A stretch of 64,000 nucleotides of DNA from GWE2-42-39 sp034003625 (lineage in GTDB: Bacteria; Bacteroidota; Bacteroidia; Bacteroidales; Prolixibacteraceae). Positions 8,695 through 16,396 of this stretch are shown here, in pieces. Each line of letters begins with the position of its first letter. The first letter of the stretch is position 1. Position numbers and translations under genes: made by a program. The notes beneath the pieces were generated by a model, which saw only the letters and a program-made list of their open reading frames with translations, ran no database searches and was not told the DNA's origin. Location: contig JAVEYG010000001.1 in the NCBI GenBank assembly GCA_034003625.1, positions 186,001-250,000 on the forward strand, given 5' to 3'.

Positions 8695-8721
8695 TTAGTA
8701 CTTGGGTCCTACCTTTAGTAC
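8695..8721 (-). promoter_or_regulatory. TTAGTAC direct repeat, 20-bp spacing
   Basis: TTAGTAC occurs at 8695-8701 and 8715-8721, exactly 20 bp apart (two helical turns), 18 bp upstream of the small gene's ATG. The spacing on one face of the helix suggests an operator for the 48-aa/402-aa/lipoprotein unit. The rest of 8678-8849 shows no gene. Confidence 0.3.
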
Positions 8722-8849
8722 CCGTTAATTTTTTTGTTTCTTCCCAAAAACATTAACCTGCTCAATTTCCCCCTTCCACTCAAAGCAACCAGTAACCCTA
8801 CAGGTTGGGCTTTTACCTTTTCAAATAAAATCTCATATTGTCAATAATA

Positions 8850-9551
8850 TCAATATTGCTCATGAATTTTTTGGTACAAACACTTCTTTAAATTGCACAG
8901 TTCACACTGGTATTCCCGGTATTGGACGTTAGGTCCGATCCCGATCAGCCCGCTGATGGATTTTATTGGATCCATCAGCGCAGAATCCGTGAGGCTGACC
9001 CCGCAGGCGATCCCGTTAAAAAGGCCAAACAGCTTGCGTTGGTCCGTTACCAGCCACTGGCAGTACCCCGGACTGTAGCGGTTGGTCAGCTGCCGGCCTG
9101 ACTTTCGGGTCTCTTCTCCAAGCCGGGCCTGCATGGCATCCCCGGCGGCTTCCGCAATATACGAGCCCAGCACATCGTACACATAACCCAGCGCCGGGTC
9201 TTCACCTGTAAGCAAAGCCTTTGCCCTTCGGCTGACCGTTTCTCCGGCTGTGCAAATAAAAAATGCGATCTGCCCGCTGCCGGCAATTTCATGCCTGATC
9301 GTTCTTCCAACCTTAAAAGTAATCCCTTCAACGGTCAATTCCGACTTTCTTTCATCTGCTACAATCCTGTCCCTGATCGTGTAAGCCGCCCTGATATCGT
9401 TTAGCCCTTCAGCAAATTGCCATGCCTCGTCCAGGTAGCTGTCAAACGGTTCAGGCACCACGCCCGGAAAACCCAGCGTAGCGCTGACCTGGGATCGGTC
9501 GATAACCAACTCATTGAACTTAAACGAAAATTCTTTAATCATCTGTTGCAA
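8850..9551 (-). CDS. B12-dependent methionine synthase activation-domain protein (corrinoid reactivation)
   Basis: A 233-residue protein resembling the activation (SAM-binding, reductive methylation) domain of cobalamin-dependent methionine synthase as a stand-alone protein. Visible features are FFICTAGETVSRRA, YVYDVLGSYIAEAAGDA and RYSPGYCQW; in MetH the RxSPGY motif binds SAM. A Cys-rich tail, CELCNLKKCLYQK, might bind a metal or cluster. Its likely job is to return oxidised cob(II)alamin on the corrinoid protein (11793-12464) to the active state. It overlaps the CobW gene by 13 bp and is last in the corrinoid operon. No RamA-type ferredoxin activator is present in the window, so this protein is the candidate activator. 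Confidence 0.8.
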   Translation of the reverse strand: MQQMIKEFSFKFNELVIDRSQVSATLGFPGVVPEPFDSYLDEAWQFAEGLNDIRAAYTIRDRIVADERKSELTVEGITFKVGRTIRHEIAGSGQIAFFICTAGETVSRRAKALLTGEDPALGYVYDVLGSYIAEAAGDAMQARLGEETRKSGRQLTNRYSPGYCQWLVTDQRKLFGLFNGIACGVSLTDSALMDPIKSISGLIGIGPNVQYREYQCELCNLKKCLYQKIHEQY

Positions 9552-10444
9552 TATTTTTCAAATAAGCCCTGAAGCCTAAGTTCCTTTAAACGGGCGCCTA
9601 TAACGACAAACTCCGTAGGCCCTGACATGTCCGGCGCCGGGTGCAGACAGTAGTCGTCAAACGTTCCCTGGATAAAAACACCCTGGGTTGCGCTTATGCG
9701 GACAAAACCTTTACAACGGATAGCACGGCCTTTAAGCTCTTCGATAAATGCCGGAAGCCCCTCCTGTTTGGCCTCCCTGCTTGTTTTGACCACCACTGAC
9801 TCCAGGCCGGGCAGGGGATAAACCGGACTGTTGACTGTTTCTCCGGGATACAGCTTGATGGCTTTTTTTATCGTGTCAATGTCAATTTGGGCATAGGCGC
9901 TTTCAATGACCCGCGCAAAAGGGTTAAGCTTTTTTACCGCCGTGGTTACCTCACCTGCATTTTCGCCTGCCAGGTCTTTTTTATTGACAATGACGGTATC
10001 GGCAATGCGCAACTGGCTGGCTATCCTTTGCTGGAAAGTGTTTGTCCGAAGATAGTTCCGTGCGTCCGCAATGGCCCAAACGTACCCCAGGTACACTTTG
10101 CCCCTTAGTGGTTCCGCTTCGAGAATTTGTCCTATCGAAACGGGGTCGGACATGCCCGAGGCTTCCATGATCAGTTCATCCGGTTTTACGCGCTCTATAA
10201 ATTCAGCAAGTGATTTGACAAAAGATCCCAACAGGCAAACACAAAACACCGAACCGTTGTTGACTTCCATCACCTTGTAACCTGCGAACTCCTGAAGTTC
10301 CCTCCCGTCAACATTGACAGGAGAGAATTCATTTTGAATAATTGCGGTATTGCCTGTGTTCCCTTTTGTCCCTAGGTAATGTTTCAGGAAGGTCGTTTTG
10401 CCGCTGCCCAAAAAACCGGTAACCAGGTGAAGCGGTATGCTCAC
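9539..10444 (-). CDS. CobW/COG0523 family GTPase (metal or cofactor chaperone)
   Basis: A 301-residue G3E-family GTPase. Motifs: GFLGSGKTT (residues 10-18, Walker A), EASGMSDP (switch region) and NKKD (guanine specificity), then a CobW C-terminal domain. The usual CxCC metal-binding motif is altered to C68-V-C70-L, so one Cys is missing. COG0523 proteins insert zinc or cobalt-related cofactors into client enzymes. Here the client is probably the zinc-dependent UroD-type methyltransferase or the corrinoid protein, because the gene overlaps the methyltransferase gene by 4 bp and the activation-protein gene by 13 bp. Confidence 0.85.
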   Translation of the reverse strand: MSIPLHLVTGFLGSGKTTFLKHYLGTKGNTGNTAIIQNEFSPVNVDGRELQEFAGYKVMEVNNGSVFCVCLLGSFVKSLAEFIERVKPDELIMEASGMSDPVSIGQILEAEPLRGKVYLGYVWAIADARNYLRTNTFQQRIASQLRIADTVIVNKKDLAGENAGEVTTAVKKLNPFARVIESAYAQIDIDTIKKAIKLYPGETVNSPVYPLPGLESVVVKTSREAKQEGLPAFIEELKGRAIRCKGFVRISATQGVFIQGTFDDYCLHPAPDMSGPTEFVVIGARLKELRLQGLFEKYCNR

Positions 10445-11790
10445 GGGTGCAAAGCTTTTTCGATCGCTTTTTCTATTTCGGCGCGGGGAGGTATCCGGCT
10501 GATAAAGCTTACTTTCCCGTTGATGCAGGTGGTTGGTATGTTTTGGACACCTAAAGCCAGCATCATGCGGATCCCGTCAACGTCTTTGATTTTATGCTCG
10601 TTAACAATAACCTTTCCGTCAAAGCCGGACGAGGCCTGCTTCACGGCTTCGACCATGTACTGGCAGGGGGCGCAGGAAGCTGAGTCAAGGGTAATGATAT
10701 CGACAACCACTTTGCCGTCAACCCAATGCCCTTCCAGGTCCAGGGGCAGAAGCGCAGACGTGTGCTCCATCTCCCGCGCCACCTGGCGGGCATATTCATC
10801 ATGTGCCACTTCTGTTACGGCCTGCAGATTTTCTACCGGGGTATCCTTCGGCAGATCACAGCCCGGGGCCAGGATAAAACCTTTGTTACCACCCAAATCA
10901 AGACAGTTAACAGCTTCTTTTTTAGAGTCAGATTCATTGCCCAGCAACAGGACGCTGGTCAGCTTCAGGTTCCCTCCAAAACTGATCCCTTTTCCCAGGG
11001 CTATGTCCTTCACATAATCCAACGGGATATTCTCATCAATGGAGATGTTGTCCGGGCCGCAACTGCACATCACCCCGATATTCTGCTGGGCGTGCCCGCA
11101 AACAAAAAACGAACTGTATTTTTTCTGCAGCCGGACAAAATCAAAAATCCCGCGTGCATAAGGGCTGACAAATGTTTCGAACGACACCGGGTCGATCTGG
11201 CTGGTCATCGGGTCAACCACCGCGATCACGTCACAACCGGCCTCCAAAAGCATTTCCGAATGTTTGATTCCAACGCGCATGCAAAAGTCCATGACCACGT
11301 GCACATAGTCCGGGTCTTCAAACAGTTTCATGAAAATATCGGTACCCAACAGGTGCAAGGCCAGCGTGAAGGGCCCGGTAATCAGTCCATACAAAGCCAA
11401 GTCCGGATATTTTTGGCGTAATGTTGATGCCGCTTCCAATACAACCGGGATCCGTCCATCGGTTTTACCGGGCAGATGTAGCGAACTTAACCCAACACCA
11501 TCGGCCAGCGGGTGGGAGACAACGGCCGGCGGGTTCTCCTTGCTCCAGACCAGCTTGCAGCCCAGGATTTCTGCCTCGATCTGAAGATCAAATGCCACGG
11601 GGACCCCATCCGGCTTGTATAGTTCAACCGCTTTGCTGATCCCGTCGACAATGTTTTTTGAAGATTTCAGGTAGGCTTCTGCATCCACACCAACCAGCTT
11701 GCCGCCGTGAACGCCCACAAATGGCACCCAGGGGGCCCGTTCTGTTTCTTCCAACCGAAAAACTTTTTCAATCAATTTCAACCCATCCAT
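10441..11790 (-). CDS. UroD-type corrinoid methyltransferase fused to a C-terminal thioredoxin-like domain
   Basis: A 449-residue protein. Residues about 1-350 form a uroporphyrinogen-decarboxylase-fold methyltransferase of the MtaA/MtbA/CmuA kind, with GLITGPFTLALHLLG, FVCGHAQ (about 231) and FILAPGCDLP followed by DTPVEN (about 311). MtaA/MtbA bind zinc through H-x-C plus a distal Cys. Here both Cys remain, but Phe replaces the first His and a His follows two residues after the Cys. Residues about 365-449 are a thioredoxin/glutaredoxin-like domain with a CAPC motif (about 373) and a cis-Pro region IPTTCINGK. It starts 2 bp after the corrinoid protein gene, which should be its partner: methyl transfer between corrinoid and an acceptor such as tetrahydrofolate or a thiol. 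The acceptor is not known. Confidence 0.85.
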   Translation of the reverse strand: MDGLKLIEKVFRLEETERAPWVPFVGVHGGKLVGVDAEAYLKSSKNIVDGISKAVELYKPDGVPVAFDLQIEAEILGCKLVWSKENPPAVVSHPLADGVGLSSLHLPGKTDGRIPVVLEAASTLRQKYPDLALYGLITGPFTLALHLLGTDIFMKLFEDPDYVHVVMDFCMRVGIKHSEMLLEAGCDVIAVVDPMTSQIDPVSFETFVSPYARGIFDFVRLQKKYSSFFVCGHAQQNIGVMCSCGPDNISIDENIPLDYVKDIALGKGISFGGNLKLTSVLLLGNESDSKKEAVNCLDLGGNKGFILAPGCDLPKDTPVENLQAVTEVAHDEYARQVAREMEHTSALLPLDLEGHWVDGKVVVDIITLDSASCAPCQYMVEAVKQASSGFDGKVIVNEHKIKDVDGIRMMLALGVQNIPTTCINGKVSFISRIPPRAEIEKAIEKALHP

Positions 11791-11792
11791 GA

Positions 11793-12464
11793 TCAGGCAA
11801 CTTTAGCGTTTAAGAATTCCACTACCCCCTGGGGATCGGGCGAATAGGCATCCGCGCCTATCTTCGCGCAGAATTCGTGGTTCACCGGGGCCCCGCCAAT
11901 CGTTACCAGGGTGCCGGGGGCTGCTTCCTTAATCTCTTTCGTGATTCTTTCCATGTTCACCATTGTCGTGGTCAGCAACGCTGAAAGGCCAACGACCGCC
12001 CCCGGGTTTTCCCTAAGGGCAGCGATAAACTTATCTGCGTTGACATCGGTCCCAAGGTCAATAACCTTATACCCGTTTCCTTCCACCATCATGGCGACCA
12101 GGTTTTTGCCGATATCGTGCAGGTCACCCAGCACCGTGCCGATGATGAAGGTGCCTTTTTGTTTGGCTTCCCCGGAAGCGAAATACGGCTTCAGGTGGGC
12201 CATGGCGGTTCCCATGGCTTTGGCCGACATGAGCACCTGGGGCACAAATACTTTGTTTTCGCGGAATTTTATGCCGACACGCTCCATGCCGGGCATCAGC
12301 CCTTCGGTAAGGATTTCCTGGGCGCCGGCGCCCATGTCCAGCAACTGCAGGGCGATCTCGTCCGCACCGGCCTGTCCCTTCATCTGGGGAGGGAACGGTG
12401 AGGCCTGGTTAATTTTGCCAAACTCGATGCATTCTGATAAATTTCTCAACAAACGATTTTTCAT
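11793..12464 (-). CDS. Corrinoid protein (MtaC/MtbC-like methyl carrier)
   Basis: A 223-residue corrinoid-binding protein. The N-terminal helical bundle (about 1-90) is the cap domain. The C-terminal Rossmann-like B12 domain carries D114-L-H116-D-I-G119, whose His is the lower cobalt ligand, then LSALLTTTM and IGGAPVN. Such proteins carry a methyl group between a substrate-specific methyltransferase and an acceptor-specific one. It is the only stand-alone corrinoid carrier in the window and the first gene of the tight cassette with the methyltransferase, CobW and activation protein. It may serve several of the UroD-family proteins encoded further upstream. The upstream gap (12465-12560) is AT-rich and shows no cobalamin riboswitch. 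Confidence 0.92.
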   Translation of the reverse strand: MKNRLLRNLSECIEFGKINQASPFPPQMKGQAGADEIALQLLDMGAGAQEILTEGLMPGMERVGIKFRENKVFVPQVLMSAKAMGTAMAHLKPYFASGEAKQKGTFIIGTVLGDLHDIGKNLVAMMVEGNGYKVIDLGTDVNADKFIAALRENPGAVVGLSALLTTTMVNMERITKEIKEAAPGTLVTIGGAPVNHEFCAKIGADAYSPDPQGVVEFLNAKVA

Positions 12465-12560
12465 TGTTTTTTTGATTTTTAATTATAATTGATGTCTAAT
12501 GTTATGAAGTGAAAAAATATTGTACTGTTATTTTATTAAAGAATTCGAATAATCATCCAC

Positions 12561-13184
12561 TTAAAAATGGGACAACGATTTAGACACATTTTCCTGAATT
12601 GTTTTAAAATCTTTCTCCACGATCTGTTTAGTGGTCGCCATCCATGAACCGCCAACAGCTGCTACTTCATTAAAATCCAAGTATCCTTTCATGTTTTCCT
12701 GAGCAATTCCACCCATAGGTATGAACCTAAGATTTAAATGTTTGTAAGGGCCTAAAATTGCTTTCACAAATTGTGTTCCTCCTATTTGTGAAATGGGAAA
12801 AAGCTTTAGCAAATTACACCCCAGTTCAAAAGCCAATTCCAATTCTGATGGAGTCATTACCCCGGGGATAAAAGGGAAATCTATTTTAATTGCTTCTTCA
12901 ACCACCTTTGGGTTAAATCCTGGGGCCAACCCAAATTCAGCCCCTGAATCTCGCGCCATATGTATCTGCTCTTTTGTTATGATCGTTCCGGCGCCCACAT
13001 GCATTTCAGGCACATTCTTAACCAATTCCCTGATGCACCTGACGGCAACGTCGGTGCGAAACGGGATTTCCATTACATCCAGTCCTGCTTTTAAAAATGC
13101 ACCTGCCGTCGGCTCTGCATCTTCCGCGCGGTCAAAAGTTACGGCGGGAAGTACCCGCTTGGAAAACAGTTCATTCAAATTCAT
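12561..13184 (-). CDS. eda: KDPG/KHG-type 2-dehydro-3-deoxy-phospho-aldonate aldolase
   Basis: A 207-residue class I aldolase. Motifs: VMEIPFRT with catalytic E39, GAGTIIT, PGFNP, FIPGVMTPSE and LLKLFP with Schiff-base lysine K127, then the phosphate-binding PMGGI. It cleaves 2-keto-3-deoxy-6-phospho-aldonates into pyruvate and a triose phosphate. The length is normal for the family. It follows the creatininase-like gene by 10 bp and the ROK kinase, so it is the terminal step of the sugar-acid route whose dehydratase is at 24484-25644. KDPG versus KDPGal specificity cannot be read from the sequence. Confidence 0.9.
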   Translation of the reverse strand: MNLNELFSKRVLPAVTFDRAEDAEPTAGAFLKAGLDVMEIPFRTDVAVRCIRELVKNVPEMHVGAGTIITKEQIHMARDSGAEFGLAPGFNPKVVEEAIKIDFPFIPGVMTPSELELAFELGCNLLKLFPISQIGGTQFVKAILGPYKHLNLRFIPMGGIAQENMKGYLDFNEVAAVGGSWMATTKQIVEKDFKTIQENVSKSLSHF

Positions 13185-13194
13185 GTTGCTTTGT

Positions 13195-13887
13195 TTAAAA
13201 TGCCTGGTTTACTTTCTTTACCAATTCAGTGATCACTTTTTCAGTCAAAGCCTTTCCGTGCTCCAGATCGGCCTCACTAGGGTGTCCATTGATCCCACCG
13301 GACAAGGGCGACAATGCATAACGCGACCGGATCTTGTACCAAGGTTTTTCCATTTGATAATCTTTGACTTTGGACATGTCCGACCGTGTTCCGACGGCCA
13401 GGGCAACTTCGGTTTCACCTTGATCCGCATGATGAATTCCCGTGATGCCGCAATCGGACCACCAGTTCCAGCAGGCCCCTTTAAAATCAGGATAAGTTTC
13501 CCAGATTCTATAAAAGGCAAGCTCCACCAAACTTTTGTTGGCCCCGTGGCCCGTAATGAAAATGACTTTCTTAAAGCCGGTAGCACATAGGTTTTTCACG
13601 ATATCGACGATGACCGCTTGAAAAACTTCGGCTGAAAGACCCAGACTTCCCGGGTATTCACGCATTTCATCCGAGAAACCGTACGAAAGAAGTGGGGCAA
13701 GAATGGCCCCCGTTTTCTGGCAAACCTGCCGGGCGAAATAATCCGCCGTGTCATTGTCCACACTCACTGCGAGATGCGGCCCGTGTGCTTCCCACAATCC
13801 GACAGGAACAACGACCGGAAGGTTTTTGTCGACTTCCGCGATCTCCTGCGACGTCATGTTTTTCCATTCTTTCAGTTCCATCATCAA
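13195..13887 (-). CDS. Creatininase family amidohydrolase
   Basis: A 230-residue protein with creatininase-fold metal motifs: VPVGLWEAHGPHLAVSVD (Glu and His ligands), FITGHGANKS and DQGETEVAL. The family are Zn/Mn enzymes that open lactams or hydrolyse formamides and other C-N bonds; some work on sugar-derived or flavin-derived lactams. It overlaps the ROK kinase by 4 bp (ATGA arrangement) and is followed closely by the aldolase, which places it in sugar catabolism. The substrate is unknown; lactone or lactam opening would fit. Length and motifs look intact. Confidence 0.8.
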   Translation of the reverse strand: MMMELKEWKNMTSQEIAEVDKNLPVVVPVGLWEAHGPHLAVSVDNDTADYFARQVCQKTGAILAPLLSYGFSDEMREYPGSLGLSAEVFQAVIVDIVKNLCATGFKKVIFITGHGANKSLVELAFYRIWETYPDFKGACWNWWSDCGITGIHHADQGETEVALAVGTRSDMSKVKDYQMEKPWYKIRSRYALSPLSGGINGHPSEADLEHGKALTEKVITELVKKVNQAF

Positions 13888-14855
13888 ATCCTGTTAAGTT
13901 TTTTCATTAAAAAAGCTGCGGCCCCGATCACACCGGAGAATTCGTTGTTTTCGCCGATCACGATATCGACTGGTTCACCCTTTGGATAACGAAACACCCG
14001 GCTGTTGACGATGTTTTTTACCTTATCCAGAAACAGGTCGGCTGCCAGGGTGGCGCCACCGCTCAGAATGATCCTTTCCGGCGCGTAGCAATGAACGGCA
14101 TTGATCATCAGAACAGCCAGGTTATTGATCCAGGTGTCCAACTCATGCAAACACAATTCATCACCCATCCGGCAGGCATCGATTACTTTTTTAAAATCGA
14201 TGTCCAGCGGGTTGTTGTAGTACTCATCCGTCAAAATCGAAGGAATTCCACGCTGAACGGCATTTCTGACCTGAAGCGAAAGCGCCGTGGCCGAACATTG
14301 CGTTTCGCCGGTACCGTGATTCCCGGTCAGGCAGAAGTTGTCGCTGGATTTGTCCATGATGACATGCCCCATTTGGGTACCAAACTGCAGGTGAGGGTCC
14401 GACAGAATCTGCCCGTCCAGCATGACGCCGGAACCGACTCCCGTCCCGATGGTCAAAACCATCGCCCAATCAACATCTTTGGCCAGGCCAAAATATTTGG
14501 CCGCGTACATGGCCAGCCGCCCATCGTTGTCTGCATAAACCGGCAAATCCAGTTCCTCTCTTAGCTTGGGAACAATGGGAAAACCCTCCAGCATTTTAAA
14601 CTTTCCGGGAAGTAAAACCACCCCTTTGTCAGGATGAATGCCACCGCTTAAACTTAAGCTCACACCCAACGGTTTCTGTCCCTGTTCTTCAATGGTTTCC
14701 TGAATGAATTTCAGTAAAGTCTGATGTAATAGCTCTGCTCCTTCATTCGCCCTGGACGAAATGGCATTGCTCCTGAAAACCTTACCTTCCAAATCCACCA
14801 ATCCTGTTTTAAGCCGTGTTCCTCCCACATCGGCTGCAATGATATATTCTTTCAT
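13884..14855 (-). CDS. ROK family sugar kinase
   Basis: A 323-residue ROK protein: DVGGTRLKTG phosphate loop (about 9-18), ADNDGRLA with the catalytic Asp, and GTGVGSGVM. There is no N-terminal DNA-binding domain, so it is a kinase and not a repressor. The usual ROK zinc-binding region is divergent: CLTGNHGTGETQC instead of CxCGxxGCxE. It is the first gene of the kinase/creatininase/aldolase unit. By context it may phosphorylate a 2-keto-3-deoxy sugar acid before aldolase cleavage, a step more often done by PfkB-type kinases. The preceding intergenic region carries four operator-like half-sites. Confidence 0.82.
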   Translation of the reverse strand: MKEYIIAADVGGTRLKTGLVDLEGKVFRSNAISSRANEGAELLHQTLLKFIQETIEEQGQKPLGVSLSLSGGIHPDKGVVLLPGKFKMLEGFPIVPKLREELDLPVYADNDGRLAMYAAKYFGLAKDVDWAMVLTIGTGVGSGVMLDGQILSDPHLQFGTQMGHVIMDKSSDNFCLTGNHGTGETQCSATALSLQVRNAVQRGIPSILTDEYYNNPLDIDFKKVIDACRMGDELCLHELDTWINNLAVLMINAVHCYAPERIILSGGATLAADLFLDKVKNIVNSRVFRYPKGEPVDIVIGENNEFSGVIGAAAFLMKKLNRI

Positions 14856-14930
14856 TTTTAATCCGTTTTAACAGGATACAAACTCACCTGTAATTTATTG
14901 TTTTCTAATTTAAAAAAAGATCGAATCCCA

Positions 14931-14990
14931 TTGAAGACTGTCGGAAGCAGTTGAAGACAATTGTTTTCGACCGCCTTCCATTGTTTTCGA
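14931..14990 (-). promoter_or_regulatory. Four half-site operator array upstream of the ROK operon
   Basis: TTGAAGAC occurs at 14931 and 14951 (20 bp apart), then TTGTTTTCGA at 14961 and 14981 (20 bp apart). The reverse complement of the latter, TCGAAAACAA, matches TTGAAGACAA at 8 of 10 positions. The result is an array of two forward and two reverse half-sites around a near-palindrome centred at about 14960. It lies 76-135 bp upstream of the ROK kinase start. A dimeric regulator is likely; which one is unknown. The rest of 14856-15059 contains no gene. Confidence 0.5.
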
Positions 14991-15059
14991 TTACTCCCGG
15001 TGTGCTTTAGTGCATCCGGTATTTGCCAAGGGTATTCCGGTTTCAGCTACCGTCCGAAA

Positions 15060-16382
15060 TTAATCAACGACCGCCTTGTTCTTTTTCAGAGTTTCCCGTA
15101 ATTCCGCCGGATCAACATCGGCAGGTTTTACCGCTTGTCTGGCTGCCAATGCCGCGGCATTTCCGGCTGCTTCGCCCATCGCCATGCACTGCGCCATGGA
15201 GCGGACGCTGCTGTGGGCGACATGGCTGGACGAAAAGCACCGCCCCGCCACGAGGATGTTGCGGCTCTCCTTCGGCACCAGCGTGCGATAAGGAATGCCA
15301 ACCGTCTGTCCGTCGGGCAGGTATTGCCATTTCGTATCCGCGCCGTCCGCATGATCTTCCATCGGTGCGCCGCACAATCCAATCTGATCTTCAAACTTGC
15401 GGGCCGACAGCACGTCTTCTGAAGTGAGCCGGTATTCCCCGTACACCCGCCGGGTTTCGCGCACGCCAATCTGCATGCCGAATGTGGACAACTCCGCATG
15501 TTGATAGCCCGGTACATAATCTTTCAAAAAACGAATGTATTCAATGGCCTGAATACGTCCTTCCATTTCCGCTTCACTCAACAGGTTCGGATCCGAGGCA
15601 TTGATTACTTTGCCATCTTTTTCCTTGTAGGAAGTCAGCCGGGTCATGATCGTCGCCGTCATGTGGTCCACCGGCGTGATGTGGTCGCTTCCCTCCTTGC
15701 GGGGCAAATTGTATTTTCCGGTGGAAGCCGCTTCCTCCATCAGGGCATTGATCTCCTTTTTGGAAACCTGTTTTCTTTTGGAAAGATCGACATTCACCAT
15801 TTTAAAGGTTGTCGTCAGTGTTTGCGCGGGATCGACATCGCCGGCAAGCTCGAAAGGGATACCTGCAAAGTAACAAATATCGGCATCGCCCGAGGCATCG
15901 ACCACCTGTTTACACTGAATCCGTTGCAGGCCGGCTTTTGTGGCCACCACCAATCCTTCAATTTTATTTTCATCGATGACGACGTCCTGCACCCAGGCGT
16001 TGAGCAGCACGTGGCAACCGGCGTCGCGGACCAACCGTTCCCAAACTACTTTCAGGTATTCCGGATGATAGGTGACCCCCGTGCCTGCCCCAAAAGAATT
16101 CGGGCGTTCAAAACAAGCCTGATATCCTTTCAAAGCCTCTACAACATCGTCAGCAATACCACCCACCACTTTTATAGAGCGGGATCCGGGTGTGTAATAG
16201 CCGTAAAAAGTATCCAGAACAGCGGTGCTGGTTCCGCCCAAAAACGGCAGGCGTTCCAGCACCAGCGTTTTGGCCCCGGCCCTTGCAGAGGCTATGGCAG
16301 CCGCAGATCCGGCCGATCCCGACCCGACCACAACCACATCAAAACTTCCTGCAACAGGAAGTGAATTATAAAAATTAGTCAT
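15060..16382 (-). CDS. FAD-dependent oxidoreductase (FAD_oxidored type)
   Basis: A 440-residue flavoprotein. The N-terminal dinucleotide fold is VVVGSGSAGSAAAIASARAG with LERLPFLGGTST, typical of the PF12831-like group. Midway lies the conserved VVDASGDADICYFAGIPF, and near the end NILVAGRCFSSSHVAHSS, continuing RSMAQCMAMGEAAG. No signal peptide, so cytoplasmic. It is the last gene of the LacI operon, 14 bp after an SDR gene. Relatives near sugar genes are often uncharacterised oxidoreductases; oxidation of a sugar or sugar acid is a reasonable guess, not shown. Confidence 0.85.
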   Translation of the reverse strand: MTNFYNSLPVAGSFDVVVVGSGSAGSAAAIASARAGAKTLVLERLPFLGGTSTAVLDTFYGYYTPGSRSIKVVGGIADDVVEALKGYQACFERPNSFGAGTGVTYHPEYLKVVWERLVRDAGCHVLLNAWVQDVVIDENKIEGLVVATKAGLQRIQCKQVVDASGDADICYFAGIPFELAGDVDPAQTLTTTFKMVNVDLSKRKQVSKKEINALMEEAASTGKYNLPRKEGSDHITPVDHMTATIMTRLTSYKEKDGKVINASDPNLLSEAEMEGRIQAIEYIRFLKDYVPGYQHAELSTFGMQIGVRETRRVYGEYRLTSEDVLSARKFEDQIGLCGAPMEDHADGADTKWQYLPDGQTVGIPYRTLVPKESRNILVAGRCFSSSHVAHSSVRSMAQCMAMGEAAGNAAALAARQAVKPADVDPAELRETLKKNKAVVD

Positions 16383-16396
16383 CTTTTCAACATTTT

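Noticed and set aside
10379..11421. Two plus-strand frames of 212 and 231 codons
   Set aside because: Both are antisense to the CobW and UroD/thioredoxin genes, whose motifs are unmistakable. No promoter or homology was seen for the plus strand.
12465..12560. Possible cobalamin riboswitch before the corrinoid protein gene
   Set aside because: The 96-bp gap is AT-rich and too short, and I see no B12-box-like sequence.
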